This document shows positions 8,684-17,852 of a stretch of 64,000 nt of DNA, one piece after another. Each line of letters starts with the position of its first letter. Within the stretch, counting starts at the first letter, position 1. The position numbers and the translations under genes were made by a program. The notes beneath the pieces were generated by a model, which saw nothing but the letters and a program-made list of their open reading frames with translations, was not told where the DNA came from and did no database searches. This DNA is from Kribbella sp. VKM Ac-2569 (GTDB taxonomy: Bacteria; Actinomycetota; Actinomycetes; Propionibacteriales; Kribbellaceae). Location: NCBI RefSeq assembly GCF_004216905.1, contig NZ_SGXJ01000005.1, positions 186,001 through 250,000 of the forward strand. The letters run 5' to 3'.

Positions 8684-10599
8684 CCACCACAACCATTCTT
8701 GCCGAGACTCCGATCGGCGCGCCGCCCGCCTGGGCGATCATGCAGCGCCGCCTGTTCGACGTGATGGACGAGGGCTGGTGGCTGTTCCGCGAACGCTACT
8801 GCCTCCCCGACGGCAGCCTGCGGTACGCCGGTCCGGTGCAGAGCCGCGACGGTGCGGACGACTTCTACGAGGCGTTCGTGAACTGGCCGGTGCTCTACCA
8901 GCTCGGTGGTGCGGACGACCTGATCGACGTGTCGAAGTGGCACTGGGAAGGCGTCACCCGGCAGCTCACCGACCTGGGGTTCCTGGTCGACGAGTTCGAG
9001 CGCGGGTACGACTGGTTCCACATCGGCGAGTCGATGATCTTCTTCTACTCGCTGTGCGCGGCCGACCCGACGGACGAGGTGTTCCGGGAGCGCGCGTACC
9101 GGTTCGCCGAGCTGTATCTGCCGGGATCGCCGGCGGCCAACTACGACCCGGCGACCCGGACGATCCGCGCGCCGCACAACGGCGCCGGCGGTCCGCGGTG
9201 GGGCATCAACGACGAGTGGCGGACGTTCGGCGCGAACCAGGAGCGGATGCGGATCTTCGGGCTGCCGCTGTCCGGCGTACCTGGGATCAGCGGTTGGGAC
9301 GACCTGAAGGACCCGGCGAACGCGGACCTGATGGGTGCGGAGATGATCCGCCGACTCGGTGCTGGTGACACCGCAGTCAACCTGGCCGCGACGACGCTGA
9401 CTGCCAACGCCTGGCTGTACGACCACAGCGACCGGTTCGCCGCGTGGACGCTGGAGTACCTGGACGCGTGGGAGGAGCGGGCCAAGGCGAACGGCGGCCT
9501 GCTGCCCGACAACGTCGGCCCGAACGGCATCGTCGGTGAGCTCCACGACGGCCGCTGGTACGGCGGCAAGTACGGCTGGAACTGGCCGCACGGTGTGTAC
9601 AGCGTCGGCTCGGCCGCCTGCGTCGCGGCGTTGAACGGCGTCGTACTCACAGGCGACTCGAAGCGGCTGGACTTCGCTCGGCAGCTGCTGGACCACCTGT
9701 ACGACCGTGGCGTCAGCGGTGCGGTCGACGAGACCGATATGAGCATCCGGGACCGGTGGCAGGCCGAGCTCGGGGACGACTGCGCCAACCCGACCCTGCT
9801 GATCCCGAACCGGCACAGCGACGACGGGTGGTTCGACTACCAGCCACCACAGTTGGGACTGCCGATGTGGTTGTGGCAGGCATCCTTCGAGTCGGGTGAC
9901 CGCGACCGGTTGAGCAAACTGCGTGAGCTCAGCGGCTACGACTGGCGTACGGTCCGCGACTTCCGCAACAAGGAGGACGCCGGCCACGAGGCACCCTGGC
10001 TCGCCTACCTGGCCGGAGACAACCCCGGCTATCCGGAGGCAATGCTGGGCGTCGCACTGTCGCAGGTCCAGCGCCGCATGGACCTGATGGCCGTCGACAC
10101 CGTCGACCCGGCCGAAATGAACATCCACCACTGGCAACGGCACAACCCGGTCGCCACCGAGGCACTGCTGCAGCTGACCACAGGTACGCCGCAACTGCTC
10201 TACAACGGCGGTCTACTGCCACTGCGAGTGCTCTATCTGGACGCGGACCGCGGCCGTCCCGGTCTACCACCTGACGTCGCCGCACTGGTCGACACAGTGG
10301 AGCCGGAGCGGACCGGTCTGCAGCTGGTCAACCTGTCCGCGACCCAGACGCGCCGCGTGATCGTTCAGGCCGGGAGCTTCGGCACGGACCGGATCGACGA
10401 GGCCACGGTGTCCACCGCCACAGGTGAGTACCCCGGCCCGTCACCGGCGTACACCTCGACCCCACCAACACCTGGAAGCCGGACGGTCGTTGTCGGCGGC
10501 AACAGGCTTGAAGTGACGATGCCGCCTGGCCGAACGATCCGGCTGGACCTTCGGCTGACCAGAAACACCTACCGCGCCGCACATCTGGCGCTTGACTGA
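8680..10599 (+). CDS. Cytoplasmic alpha/alpha-toroid-like protein of unknown activity
   Basis: A 639-residue protein with no signal peptide. The start at ATG 8680 overlaps the permease stop, so it is coupled to the importer. It is rich in Trp, Tyr, Asp and Glu in a pattern of regular helices (for example DGWWLFRERYCLPDGSLRY reversed in the usual toroid order, WGINDEWRTFGANQ and YGWNWPHGVYSVG), which suggests a six-hairpin glycosidase-like core at about 20-480, then a C-terminal beta-rich domain. I do not recognise the family with certainty. Its place between permeases and an RraA-like enzyme suggests intracellular processing of the imported saccharide. Catalytic residues cannot be assigned. 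Confidence 0.75.
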   Translation: MTTTTILAETPIGAPPAWAIMQRRLFDVMDEGWWLFRERYCLPDGSLRYAGPVQSRDGADDFYEAFVNWPVLYQLGGADDLIDVSKWHWEGVTRQLTDLGFLVDEFERGYDWFHIGESMIFFYSLCAADPTDEVFRERAYRFAELYLPGSPAANYDPATRTIRAPHNGAGGPRWGINDEWRTFGANQERMRIFGLPLSGVPGISGWDDLKDPANADLMGAEMIRRLGAGDTAVNLAATTLTANAWLYDHSDRFAAWTLEYLDAWEERAKANGGLLPDNVGPNGIVGELHDGRWYGGKYGWNWPHGVYSVGSAACVAALNGVVLTGDSKRLDFARQLLDHLYDRGVSGAVDETDMSIRDRWQAELGDDCANPTLLIPNRHSDDGWFDYQPPQLGLPMWLWQASFESGDRDRLSKLRELSGYDWRTVRDFRNKEDAGHEAPWLAYLAGDNPGYPEAMLGVALSQVQRRMDLMAVDTVDPAEMNIHHWQRHNPVATEALLQLTTGTPQLLYNGGLLPLRVLYLDADRGRPGLPPDVAALVDTVEPERTGLQLVNLSATQTRRVIVQAGSFGTDRIDEATVSTATGEYPGPSPAYTSTPPTPGSRTVVVGGNRLEVTMPPGRTIRLDLRLTRNTYRAAHLALD

Positions 10600-10607
10600 G
10601 GAGACAT

Positions 10608-11402
10608 ATGAGCAGCACGGAACAAGCTCCGGTGAAGCCGGTCTGGGACCTTCCGGTGCGCGGCGACACCCCGCCGGCGCCGGATCCGGACCTGGTGTCG
10701 CGGCTGTCCGAGATCGGGTCGGCCACCGCCTGCGCCCGGTTGCACAACCAGGGCATCCGCCGGACCTTCGTCGACGGTCCGACCAGCATGTTCCCCGGCA
10801 AGAAGGTGGTCGGCCGCGCGCTGACCCTGCAGTTCATGCCACAGCGTGAGGACATCGCCGACGGGCAGACCCAGGAGTACATCGAGCGCAGTACGGCGCT
10901 GTGGGCCGTGCTCGACGAGATCCAGCCCGGCGACGTCCTGGTGGTCCAGGCGTACGGCAGCCACACCACCGGCTGCTTCGGCGACATGCTGGTCCGCTAC
11001 TTCAAGCTCCGCGGCGGCGCCGGCATCGTCGTCGACGGCCGGATCCGCGACGTACCGCGGGTGTCGGAGCTCGACGTCCCGATCTGGTCCACCGGAGCCA
11101 CCCCGCACTACGCGTCCCAGTCCGAACTGTTCCCGTGGGCGTACAACGTCCCGGTGGCGGTCGGCGGCGTCCTCACGCTGCCGGGGGACCTGGTGCTCGC
11201 CGACGACGACGGTGCCGTCGTCGTACCCCGTCAGCGTGCGGAGTCCGTCATCCAGGCGGCCGCCGAGCACGACGAGTGGGAGAAGTTCAGCCGGCGCCGT
11301 ATCGACGAAGGCGCCCCGTTGCGTGACTACTACCCCCTGACCGAGAAGACCCGTCTCGAGTACGAGCGCTGGCGCAGCCGGAACGGCAACGCCGGCGACT
11401 GA
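10608..11402 (+). CDS. RraA / HMG-aldolase family protein
   Basis: A 264-residue protein of the RraA-like fold. The diagnostic stretch is FGDMLVRYFKLRGGAGIVVDGRIRD (quoted in two parts: FGDMLVRYFKLRG and AGIVVDGRIRD), where the family has the GxxGD...VVDGxxRD metal/substrate motif of 4-hydroxy-4-methyl-2-oxoglutarate aldolases. The start is preceded by GAGGAGA. True RraA RNase E inhibitors are about 160 residues; this longer form in a catabolic operon is more likely an aldolase or decarboxylase acting on a branched or tertiary-alcohol keto acid. That reaction is inferred from family and context only. Confidence 0.85.
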   Translation: MSSTEQAPVKPVWDLPVRGDTPPAPDPDLVSRLSEIGSATACARLHNQGIRRTFVDGPTSMFPGKKVVGRALTLQFMPQREDIADGQTQEYIERSTALWAVLDEIQPGDVLVVQAYGSHTTGCFGDMLVRYFKLRGGAGIVVDGRIRDVPRVSELDVPIWSTGATPHYASQSELFPWAYNVPVAVGGVLTLPGDLVLADDDGAVVVPRQRAESVIQAAAEHDEWEKFSRRRIDEGAPLRDYYPLTEKTRLEYERWRSRNGNAGD

Positions 11403-11430
11403 TCCCTCCGAGAGAGGACCCCCGCCCAAC

Positions 11431-13290
11431 ATGTCCAGAAGAACCAGGCGTACGACGCTCAGCGTCGGCGCCGGGGTGGTCGCGGCTGCCCTGGTGACCG
11501 TCGCGGCCCTCCAATTCAACGCCCAACCCGCCGGTGCGGTCGACTGCAGCAACTTCTGGGTCGCCCCCGATGGCAACGACTCCGCGAAGGGCACCGAGAA
11601 GGAGCCCTGGAAGACCGTCACCCGGGCCCGCGACGAGATCCGGAACAACGATCTCAACGACCGGATGAACTGCGACATCACCGTCAACCTGAAGGCCGGC
11701 AACTACCCGGTCGCGTCCACGATCGACCTGAACGAGCAGGACTCCGGCAAGAACGGCCACCGGGTCGTGTACCGCAGCGTCGACGGCCCCGGTAAGGCGC
11801 AGCTCCAGGGCGCCGAGGAGCTCACCGGCTGGACGCCGACCGCGAACGGCATCTACAAGACCAAGTTCGACGCGTCCAAGCCGTTCTACACGCTCTTCGA
11901 GGACGGCAAGCGCGCGACGAACGCCCGCTACCCGAACCGGGGCACCGACGACACCTGGTCGCCGTACATGACGTCGATCCTCTACGAAGAGGACAAGATG
12001 GATGTGCGCAACTGGCTGTGGGGCACTCCGGGGGACTGGGACCCGACGTGGGACATGAGCCAGGCGTCGGTGACGATCTGGTCCGGTGGCTCCTGGTCGT
12101 GGTTCACCGACACCATTCCGCTGCTGGACACCAACTTCAAGAAGACCCAGACGACGCTGAAGTACTGGACCCGGTACGCGATGGTCAACAGCCGTGGGGG
12201 CTCCCGCTACTTCTTCCAGAACTCGCTGAGCTTCCTGGATCAGGCGGGGGAGTACTACGTCGACAACAAGGCCGGTGAGGTCTACTACAAGCCACGCGCC
12301 GGCACCATGGACGGCGTCAAGGTACTGCGGCCGACCGTGAAGACCGTGCTGAACCTAGCCGGCAAGTCACCGCAGGACCGGCTGCGCGACGTCACGTTCG
12401 ACGGGATCGGTGTGCAGTACTCCGACTTCGTCAGCTGGTACCGCAACGGCTGGGTGGCCGGCGGTGACGCGGGTCTCGAGCACAAGTACCCGGAGTACGA
12501 CCGGCAGATCGAGATGCCGCGGAACCGGTTCGGCGCGATCACGCTGACCAACACGAGCAACATCGACCTGAGCCGGCTGCACCTGTCCGACACCGGGTTC
12601 ACCGGCATCTACCTGCTCTTCGCCAACGATCACACCAGGATCACCGACAGCCTGCTGGAGAACATCGGTGCCGACGGCATCAAGGTCGAGGGCGGCTGGC
12701 CCGGTGAAGGCGACCTGAGCAACCACCACACGATCTCCAACGTGTTCATCGACCACATCGGCGAGCTGGTCCCAGGTGACTCGTCCGGCGTCGAGCTGAT
12801 GGACACCGGCAACAACACGATCCAGAACGTCGAGGTGAAGCACAGCGCCCGCTACGGCATCAGCCTGGAGTCGCGGCCGGAGGTGAAGGACGGCGACCAG
12901 TACGCGAGCGGCAACACGTTCAAGTACATCAAGCTGGAGGAGATGGGCCTGGACAGCGGCGACATGGGCGCGTTCTACACGTACGGCGTCGACAACCAGG
13001 ATCCGCACCCGGTGCAGAACACCGTCGACCAGCTGGTGATCGGGGACGTCATCCCGGACCCGTCGATGCCTGACGCCGGCGGTACCCGTGGCGTGCACAT
13101 GGACGCCGGCGGCTGCGGGTTCGCGTTCAGCAACGTGCAGGTCGGGAAGGTGACCGACCAGAAGTACCAGTCGTACCAGTGCAACGAGGTGACGAACGCC
13201 GACTGGGTCGAGGGCTTCGACGCGTCGAAGATGGAGTACGACAAGATCGGCGTACTCCCCACCTTCCCGTACGACGTCGCGGGCCGGTGA
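11431..13290 (+). CDS. Secreted right-handed beta-helix glycosidase-like protein, copy 1 (GH141-like)
   Basis: A 619-residue exported protein. Residues 1-36 are a signal peptide ending near AQPAGA. Next comes the motif FWVAPDGNDSAKGTEKEPWK, the typical first turn of GH141 and related pectate-lyase-fold enzymes (xVSPxGNDxxxGTxxxPxxTLxxARD). The centre and C-terminal half carry beta-helix coils with repeated NTSNIDLSRLHLSDTGF- and HSARYGISLESRP-type turns and GGWPGEGD. GH141 contains alpha-L-fucosidases and xylanases acting on plant walls, which suits the GH95 neighbour. The next gene is a close paralogue. RBS GAGAGGA precedes the ATG. GH141 membership is my inference. Confidence 0.82.
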   Translation: MSRRTRRTTLSVGAGVVAAALVTVAALQFNAQPAGAVDCSNFWVAPDGNDSAKGTEKEPWKTVTRARDEIRNNDLNDRMNCDITVNLKAGNYPVASTIDLNEQDSGKNGHRVVYRSVDGPGKAQLQGAEELTGWTPTANGIYKTKFDASKPFYTLFEDGKRATNARYPNRGTDDTWSPYMTSILYEEDKMDVRNWLWGTPGDWDPTWDMSQASVTIWSGGSWSWFTDTIPLLDTNFKKTQTTLKYWTRYAMVNSRGGSRYFFQNSLSFLDQAGEYYVDNKAGEVYYKPRAGTMDGVKVLRPTVKTVLNLAGKSPQDRLRDVTFDGIGVQYSDFVSWYRNGWVAGGDAGLEHKYPEYDRQIEMPRNRFGAITLTNTSNIDLSRLHLSDTGFTGIYLLFANDHTRITDSLLENIGADGIKVEGGWPGEGDLSNHHTISNVFIDHIGELVPGDSSGVELMDTGNNTIQNVEVKHSARYGISLESRPEVKDGDQYASGNTFKYIKLEEMGLDSGDMGAFYTYGVDNQDPHPVQNTVDQLVIGDVIPDPSMPDAGGTRGVHMDAGGCGFAFSNVQVGKVTDQKYQSYQCNEVTNADWVEGFDASKMEYDKIGVLPTFPYDVAGR

Positions 13291-15128
13291 ACCGGATGAA
13301 GCTGCTGGGTGGAGTGGTCATCGGTGTTGCCCTGGCGGTCATAGGCGCCGGTACGGCGCTGGGTGCGGGGCCGGAGAAGGACGCCGCAGCCTGTGAGGGC
13401 TTCTGGGTGTCGCCCGACGGCGACGACTCTGCTGCGGGGACGGAGCGGAAGCCCTGGAAGACCGTCGAACACGCCAGGGACGCTCTGCGGATCAGGGCGC
13501 ACGCCGGTTGCACCACGGTGGTGAACCTGAAGGCCGGGACGTACCAGGTGGACAAGACGATCACGTTCGACGACCGGGACTCCGGTGTCACGTACCGGAG
13601 CGCGGACGGGCCGGGCAAGGCCGTCTTCGAGGCAGGGCGGGAGGTGACCGGTTGGACGCCGTACAAGGACGGCATCTTCAAGGCGCCGGTCGACGTCAGC
13701 CAGCCGTTCTACAGCCTGTACGCCGACGGCAAGCGTGCTACGACGGCCCGCTACCCGAACCGGGAGTCCGACGACAAGTGGGCGCCGTACCTGCGGTCGA
13801 TCCTGTTCGACCCGACCAAGGAAGCGGTGCGCGACCAGATCGGGTTCAACGCCGGCGACATCGACCCGTCCTGGGACCTTCGGCTCGGTACGTCGTGGCC
13901 CGCGCAGGTGACGGTGTGGTCGGGCGGTTCGTGGTCGTGGTTCACCGACACGATCCCGATGCTCGACATCAACTTCACGAAGAAGCGGACCACGCTGGTG
14001 TACCCGGCGCGGTACGGCTTCATCAACTCCGGCGGCGGTTCGCGGTACTACGTGCAGAACTCGCTGAGCTTGCTCGACCAGGCCGGTGAGTACTACCTGG
14101 ACTACCCGGCGAAGACGCTCTACTACAAGCCGGCCGGCGGCACGATGGACGGTGTCAACGTCTACCGGCCGACGCAGACGCAGGTGTTCTCGATCGAGGG
14201 CGCGTCCCCGAACCGGCGGGTGGAGAACCTGACCCTCGACGGCCTGACCATCCAGCACACCGACTTCATGGACTGGTACCGGTACGGCTGGAACGGGACG
14301 GGCGACTCGGGCCACAAGCACAAGTACCCGAAGTACGACACCCAGATCGAGCTGCCGCGGAACCGGTGGGGTGCGATCACGCTCACCAACACCCGCGGGG
14401 TGAAGCTGACCAGGCTGCACATCCAGCAGACCGGGTTCACCGCGATCGAGTTGCTGTTCGCGAACGAGAAGACCACGGTCTCGGACAGTCTGCTCGAGCA
14501 TCTCGGCAACGACGGCATCAAGATCGAGGGCGGCTGGCCCGGCGAAGGTGACGTTGCCCATGGCAACACGTTCACCAACAACTACATCCATCACATCGGC
14601 GAGCTGGTGCCCGGCGACTCGGCCGGCGTCGAGATCATGAACAGCGGCGGCAACGAGGTCAGCCACACCGTCGTCGAGCACGGCGCCCGGTACGGCATCA
14701 GCATCGAGTCGCGGCCGGAGATCCCGAACGCGGACAACTACACCGGCGGCAACACGGTCAAGTTCGTCCGGCTGTCGCACCTGGCGCAGGACAGCGGCGA
14801 CACCGGTCCGTTGTACGCGTACGGCGTCCGCAACGAGCCGCCGTACACGCCGGACGCCTCTGTGTCGCAGCTGATCATCGATGACGCGAACGCCGATCCG
14901 TCGATGCCGGACGCGAAGCCGTACGGCGTGCACATGGACTTCGGCGGCTGCGGGTTCGCGTTCGCGGACATCAAGGTGACGAACACCGAGAGCGACCCGT
15001 ACCACGGACCGTCGGCCGGACCGTGCGACACGTTCGCGAACGTGAGCTGGGAGGCCGGGTTCGACGACTCCAAGATGCAGTACGACCAGATCGGCGTACT
15101 GCCGTCCTTCCCCTACGAGAAGCCCTGA
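13287..15128 (+). CDS. Secreted right-handed beta-helix glycosidase-like protein, copy 2 (GH141-like)
   Basis: A 613-residue paralogue of the preceding protein, nearly equal in length and with the same order of motifs (FWVSPDGDDSAAGTERKPWK, GGSWSWFTDTIPMLD, GGWPGEGD, HGARYGISIESRPE). The GTG at 13287 overlaps the previous stop (GTGA); an in-frame ATG at 13296 is the alternative. Either gives a short signal peptide (KLLGGVVIGVALAVIGAG). The two copies differ in many surface positions while the beta-helix core is kept, so they probably arose by an old tandem duplication and may have different linkage preferences. Confidence 0.82.
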   Translation: MNRMKLLGGVVIGVALAVIGAGTALGAGPEKDAAACEGFWVSPDGDDSAAGTERKPWKTVEHARDALRIRAHAGCTTVVNLKAGTYQVDKTITFDDRDSGVTYRSADGPGKAVFEAGREVTGWTPYKDGIFKAPVDVSQPFYSLYADGKRATTARYPNRESDDKWAPYLRSILFDPTKEAVRDQIGFNAGDIDPSWDLRLGTSWPAQVTVWSGGSWSWFTDTIPMLDINFTKKRTTLVYPARYGFINSGGGSRYYVQNSLSLLDQAGEYYLDYPAKTLYYKPAGGTMDGVNVYRPTQTQVFSIEGASPNRRVENLTLDGLTIQHTDFMDWYRYGWNGTGDSGHKHKYPKYDTQIELPRNRWGAITLTNTRGVKLTRLHIQQTGFTAIELLFANEKTTVSDSLLEHLGNDGIKIEGGWPGEGDVAHGNTFTNNYIHHIGELVPGDSAGVEIMNSGGNEVSHTVVEHGARYGISIESRPEIPNADNYTGGNTVKFVRLSHLAQDSGDTGPLYAYGVRNEPPYTPDASVSQLIIDDANADPSMPDAKPYGVHMDFGGCGFAFADIKVTNTESDPYHGPSAGPCDTFANVSWEAGFDDSKMQYDQIGVLPSFPYEKP

Positions 15129-15144
15129 GGGTTCTGAGAGTTCT

Positions 15145-15891
15145 ATGGATATCGAGAGGTTCAAGGGCAAGGTCGCGCTGATCACCGGAGGTGCCTCCGG
15201 GATCGGCGCGGCCACCGCCCGCCGGATCGCGGACGAGGGCGGCGCCGTGGTGATCTGTGACCGCGACGGCGCCGCCGCAGTCGACTTGGCCGCGCAACTA
15301 GGCGGCCAGGGGTACGAACTGGACGTGACCGACCTGGATCGGACGCTGGCGGTAGTAGAGGCGGTCGGCGACGTGCACGTCCTGGTCAGCGCGGCGGGCG
15401 TGGACGTCTGCGACACCGTGCCGAACACGACGCCCGACGAATGGCGGACGATCCTCGACGTCGACCTGACCGGTGTCTACAACTCGTGCCGGGCCGTCCT
15501 GCCGCGCTTCGTCGCGCAGGGCGGCGGTGCGATCGTCACGATCTCGTCGGCGATCGGGACGGTCGGGGAGCGGAACAGGTCGGCGTACTGCGCGGCGAAG
15601 GCCGGCGTGGAGAACCTGACCCGCGCGATGGCCCTCGACCACGGACCGGCCGGCGTCCGCGCCAACTGCGTGGCGCCCGGGCTGATCGACACGCCGCTGA
15701 TCCGCAACGGCAAGGTCAGCGGCGCGGACGATCCGGGCGCGATGCAGGCGATGGTCGACCGGCATCACGCGCTCGGCCGGATCGGTCAGCCGGCCGAAGT
15801 GGCGTCGGCGATCGCGTTCCTGGCGAGCGACGACGCCTCGTTCATCACCGGCGCGATCCTGCCGGTCGACGCGGGCTGGACGGCACAATGA
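15145..15891 (+). CDS. Short-chain dehydrogenase/reductase
   Basis: A 248-residue classical SDR. Motifs: NAD(P)-binding TGGASGIG (14-21), a cofactor-stabilising SAAG (82-85, in place of NNAG), catalytic Ser134/135, Tyr148 and Lys152 (YCAAK), and an Asp at the end of beta-2 (CDRDG), which favours NAD+. In this locus it could oxidise a deoxy-sugar or a keto-deoxy sugar acid. Its stop overlaps the CoA-transferase start. Confidence 0.92.
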   Translation: MDIERFKGKVALITGGASGIGAATARRIADEGGAVVICDRDGAAAVDLAAQLGGQGYELDVTDLDRTLAVVEAVGDVHVLVSAAGVDVCDTVPNTTPDEWRTILDVDLTGVYNSCRAVLPRFVAQGGGAIVTISSAIGTVGERNRSAYCAAKAGVENLTRAMALDHGPAGVRANCVAPGLIDTPLIRNGKVSGADDPGAMQAMVDRHHALGRIGQPAEVASAIAFLASDDASFITGAILPVDAGWTAQ

Positions 15892-17075
15892 ACATCCTGG
15901 GCGGTTACCGAGTACTCGACGTGTCGGTGGCGATGGCCGGGCCGCTGGCGGCGATGCGGCTCGGCGACCTCGGCGCGGACGTGGTCAAGGTCGAGCCGGT
16001 CACCGGTGAATGGCAACGCCACACGGCCGCCGGTGGCGCGACCGGCAATCAGGTCAACGCGTCCTTCCTGTCGCTGAACCGCAACAAGCGCAGTCTGGCC
16101 GTCGACCTCAAGTCCGACGCGGGCCGCGAGCTCCTGTACGAGCTGGTGCGCACAGCGGACGTGTTCCTGCAGAACTACCGGCCTGGTGTAGCTGCACGCC
16201 TCGGCGTCGACTACGACACCCTGCGCGCACTGAAGCCCTCGCTGGTCTACGTGTCGATTTCTGGTTACGGCGAGAGCGGTCCGTACGTCGAGTGGCCCGG
16301 ACAGGACCTGCTGGTGCAGGCGATGAGCGGTGCCCTGTTCAGCGCCGGCCGACCGGACGAGCCACCCGTCGCCGCGCCGTACTTCCTAGCTGATGCGGTC
16401 ACGGCGTACAGCGCGTTCGAAGGTGTGCTGGCCGCTCTGCTGCATCGGGAGCGGACTGGTGAGGGACAGCTCGTCCAGGTGAACATGCTGGACGCGGTGA
16501 TCGCCCTACAGATGCAGGAGCTGTCGGTGCACACCGTTGGCGGCGTACCGCAGACGCGGTCGCAGGAGGTGCATGCGCACAGCTACATCCGTGCGCCGTA
16601 CGGAATCTTCACCACTGCGGACGGGTACATCTCACTGGCGTTCGCGAACCTGCCTGTGCTGGCCGAGGTGCTGGACGCGCCACAGCTGGCCGGACTGGAC
16701 GCGGAGCGGGACGGGTTCGCACGCCGCGACGAGATTGCCGCTGCGGTGTCTGCTGCGCTACGACGAGAGACGACCGAGCACTGGATGCTCAAGCTGCGTG
16801 AGCGCGGCGTGTGGTGCGGTCCGGTGCTCTCGTACGACGACGTGCGCACGGACCCGCAGGTGCTGCACAACGAGTCGTTCGTGACGTACGAGCACCCGAC
16901 CGAGGGCACTGTGACGACACCTGGGTTCCCGTACCGCTTCAGCCGCACGCCTCCCGACGTACATCGTCCTGCTCCGCTGGTTGGCGAGCACACCGATGAG
17001 CTGCTCGCCGAGCTCGGTGTCTCACCGGCGAAACGACAGGCGCTGCTGGACCAAGGCGCGGTGGTAGCCCCGTGA
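15888..17075 (+). CDS. CaiB/BaiF (class III) CoA-transferase family protein
   Basis: A 395-residue class III CoA-transferase. The start at ATG 15888 overlaps the SDR stop. Features: YRVLDVSVAMAGPLAAMRLGDLGADVVKVEP at the N-terminus (given as the family signature GPLAAMRLGDLGADVVKVE), LSLNRNKRSLAVDLKS (61-76) and Asp169 in YFLADAVTAY, the position of the acyl-carboxylate-forming Asp in formyl-CoA transferase. It moves CoA between carboxylic acids, so an acid intermediate of this pathway appears to be activated to a CoA ester before the enoyl-CoA hydratase acts. The substrate acid is unknown. Confidence 0.92.
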   Translation: MNILGGYRVLDVSVAMAGPLAAMRLGDLGADVVKVEPVTGEWQRHTAAGGATGNQVNASFLSLNRNKRSLAVDLKSDAGRELLYELVRTADVFLQNYRPGVAARLGVDYDTLRALKPSLVYVSISGYGESGPYVEWPGQDLLVQAMSGALFSAGRPDEPPVAAPYFLADAVTAYSAFEGVLAALLHRERTGEGQLVQVNMLDAVIALQMQELSVHTVGGVPQTRSQEVHAHSYIRAPYGIFTTADGYISLAFANLPVLAEVLDAPQLAGLDAERDGFARRDEIAAAVSAALRRETTEHWMLKLRERGVWCGPVLSYDDVRTDPQVLHNESFVTYEHPTEGTVTTPGFPYRFSRTPPDVHRPAPLVGEHTDELLAELGVSPAKRQALLDQGAVVAP

Positions 17076-17848
17076 CGGCGGACGGGCAGATCCGCTTCGA
17101 GCAGGACGGGTACGTCGGCGTACTCACCCTGGACCGTCCCGCGAAGCTGAACGCGGCCACCCGGTCGATGAGCGCCGAGCTGCTCGAGCTCATCCCGCGC
17201 ATCGACGAGGACCCGTCGATCCGTGCGGTCGTGGTGACCGGAGCGGGCGAGCGTGCCTTCTCGGTCGGCAGCGACATCGGCGAGCTCGACCGGTACGACG
17301 GCCCGTGGCACTTCCGGAACCGGCGGGACTACTGCGACGCGCTGCGCTCGTTGCGGACGCCGGTGATCGCGGCGGTCAACGGGTACGCGTACGGCGGCGG
17401 ACTGGAGCTCGCGCTGTCGTGTGACATCCGGCTGGCCTCGGGGACCGCGAGCTTCGCGGCGGCGGAGATCAAGCTCGGGTGGATCGGCGGCGGGGGAGTG
17501 ACGGCGCTCCTCGCGGCGTCGGTGCCGGCGAGCGATGCGGCGATGATGCTGCTCACCGGCGATCCCATCGATGCCGTCGAGGCGCTCCGCATCGGGCTGA
17601 TCAGCGAGATCGTGGATCCTGAGGACCTGTTGCCGACCGCAACCGAGTTGGCGCACCGGATCGCCGCCCGCCCACCGGTCGCGGCGGCTGCGGCGAAGGC
17701 GAACCTGCGCGCGGCCTGGTCCATGGGACTGGAGGCCGCCATTCAGTACGAGCGCGAGCTGCAGGCCGTTGCCCTCGGCACGCAGGACGCCGCCGAAGGA
17801 CGAGCAGCCTTCGCGGAACGACGTACCGGAACCTTCGAAGGACGGTGA
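17072..17848 (+). CDS. Enoyl-CoA hydratase/isomerase (crotonase) family protein
   Basis: A 258-residue crotonase-fold enzyme starting at GTG 17072, overlapping the previous stop. Both acid/base glutamates of hydratases are in place: Glu112 in YGGGLELALSCD and Glu132 in FAAAEIKLGW. The oxyanion-hole region GSDIGEL (66-72) is also present. It is probably a hydratase of the CoA ester made by the preceding transferase. No dedicated acyl-CoA dehydrogenase is seen, so the double bond may arise by dehydration or already be in the substrate. Confidence 0.92.
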   Translation: MTADGQIRFEQDGYVGVLTLDRPAKLNAATRSMSAELLELIPRIDEDPSIRAVVVTGAGERAFSVGSDIGELDRYDGPWHFRNRRDYCDALRSLRTPVIAAVNGYAYGGGLELALSCDIRLASGTASFAAAEIKLGWIGGGGVTALLAASVPASDAAMMLLTGDPIDAVEALRIGLISEIVDPEDLLPTATELAHRIAARPPVAAAAAKANLRAAWSMGLEAAIQYERELQAVALGTQDAAEGRAAFAERRTGTFEGR

Positions 17849-17852
17849 GGTT

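Noticed and set aside
12975..15428. 817-codon minus-strand frame opposite the second beta-helix gene
   Set aside because: The opposite strand has a signal peptide, conserved motifs and overlapping starts. This frame shows only mirror-image codon bias.
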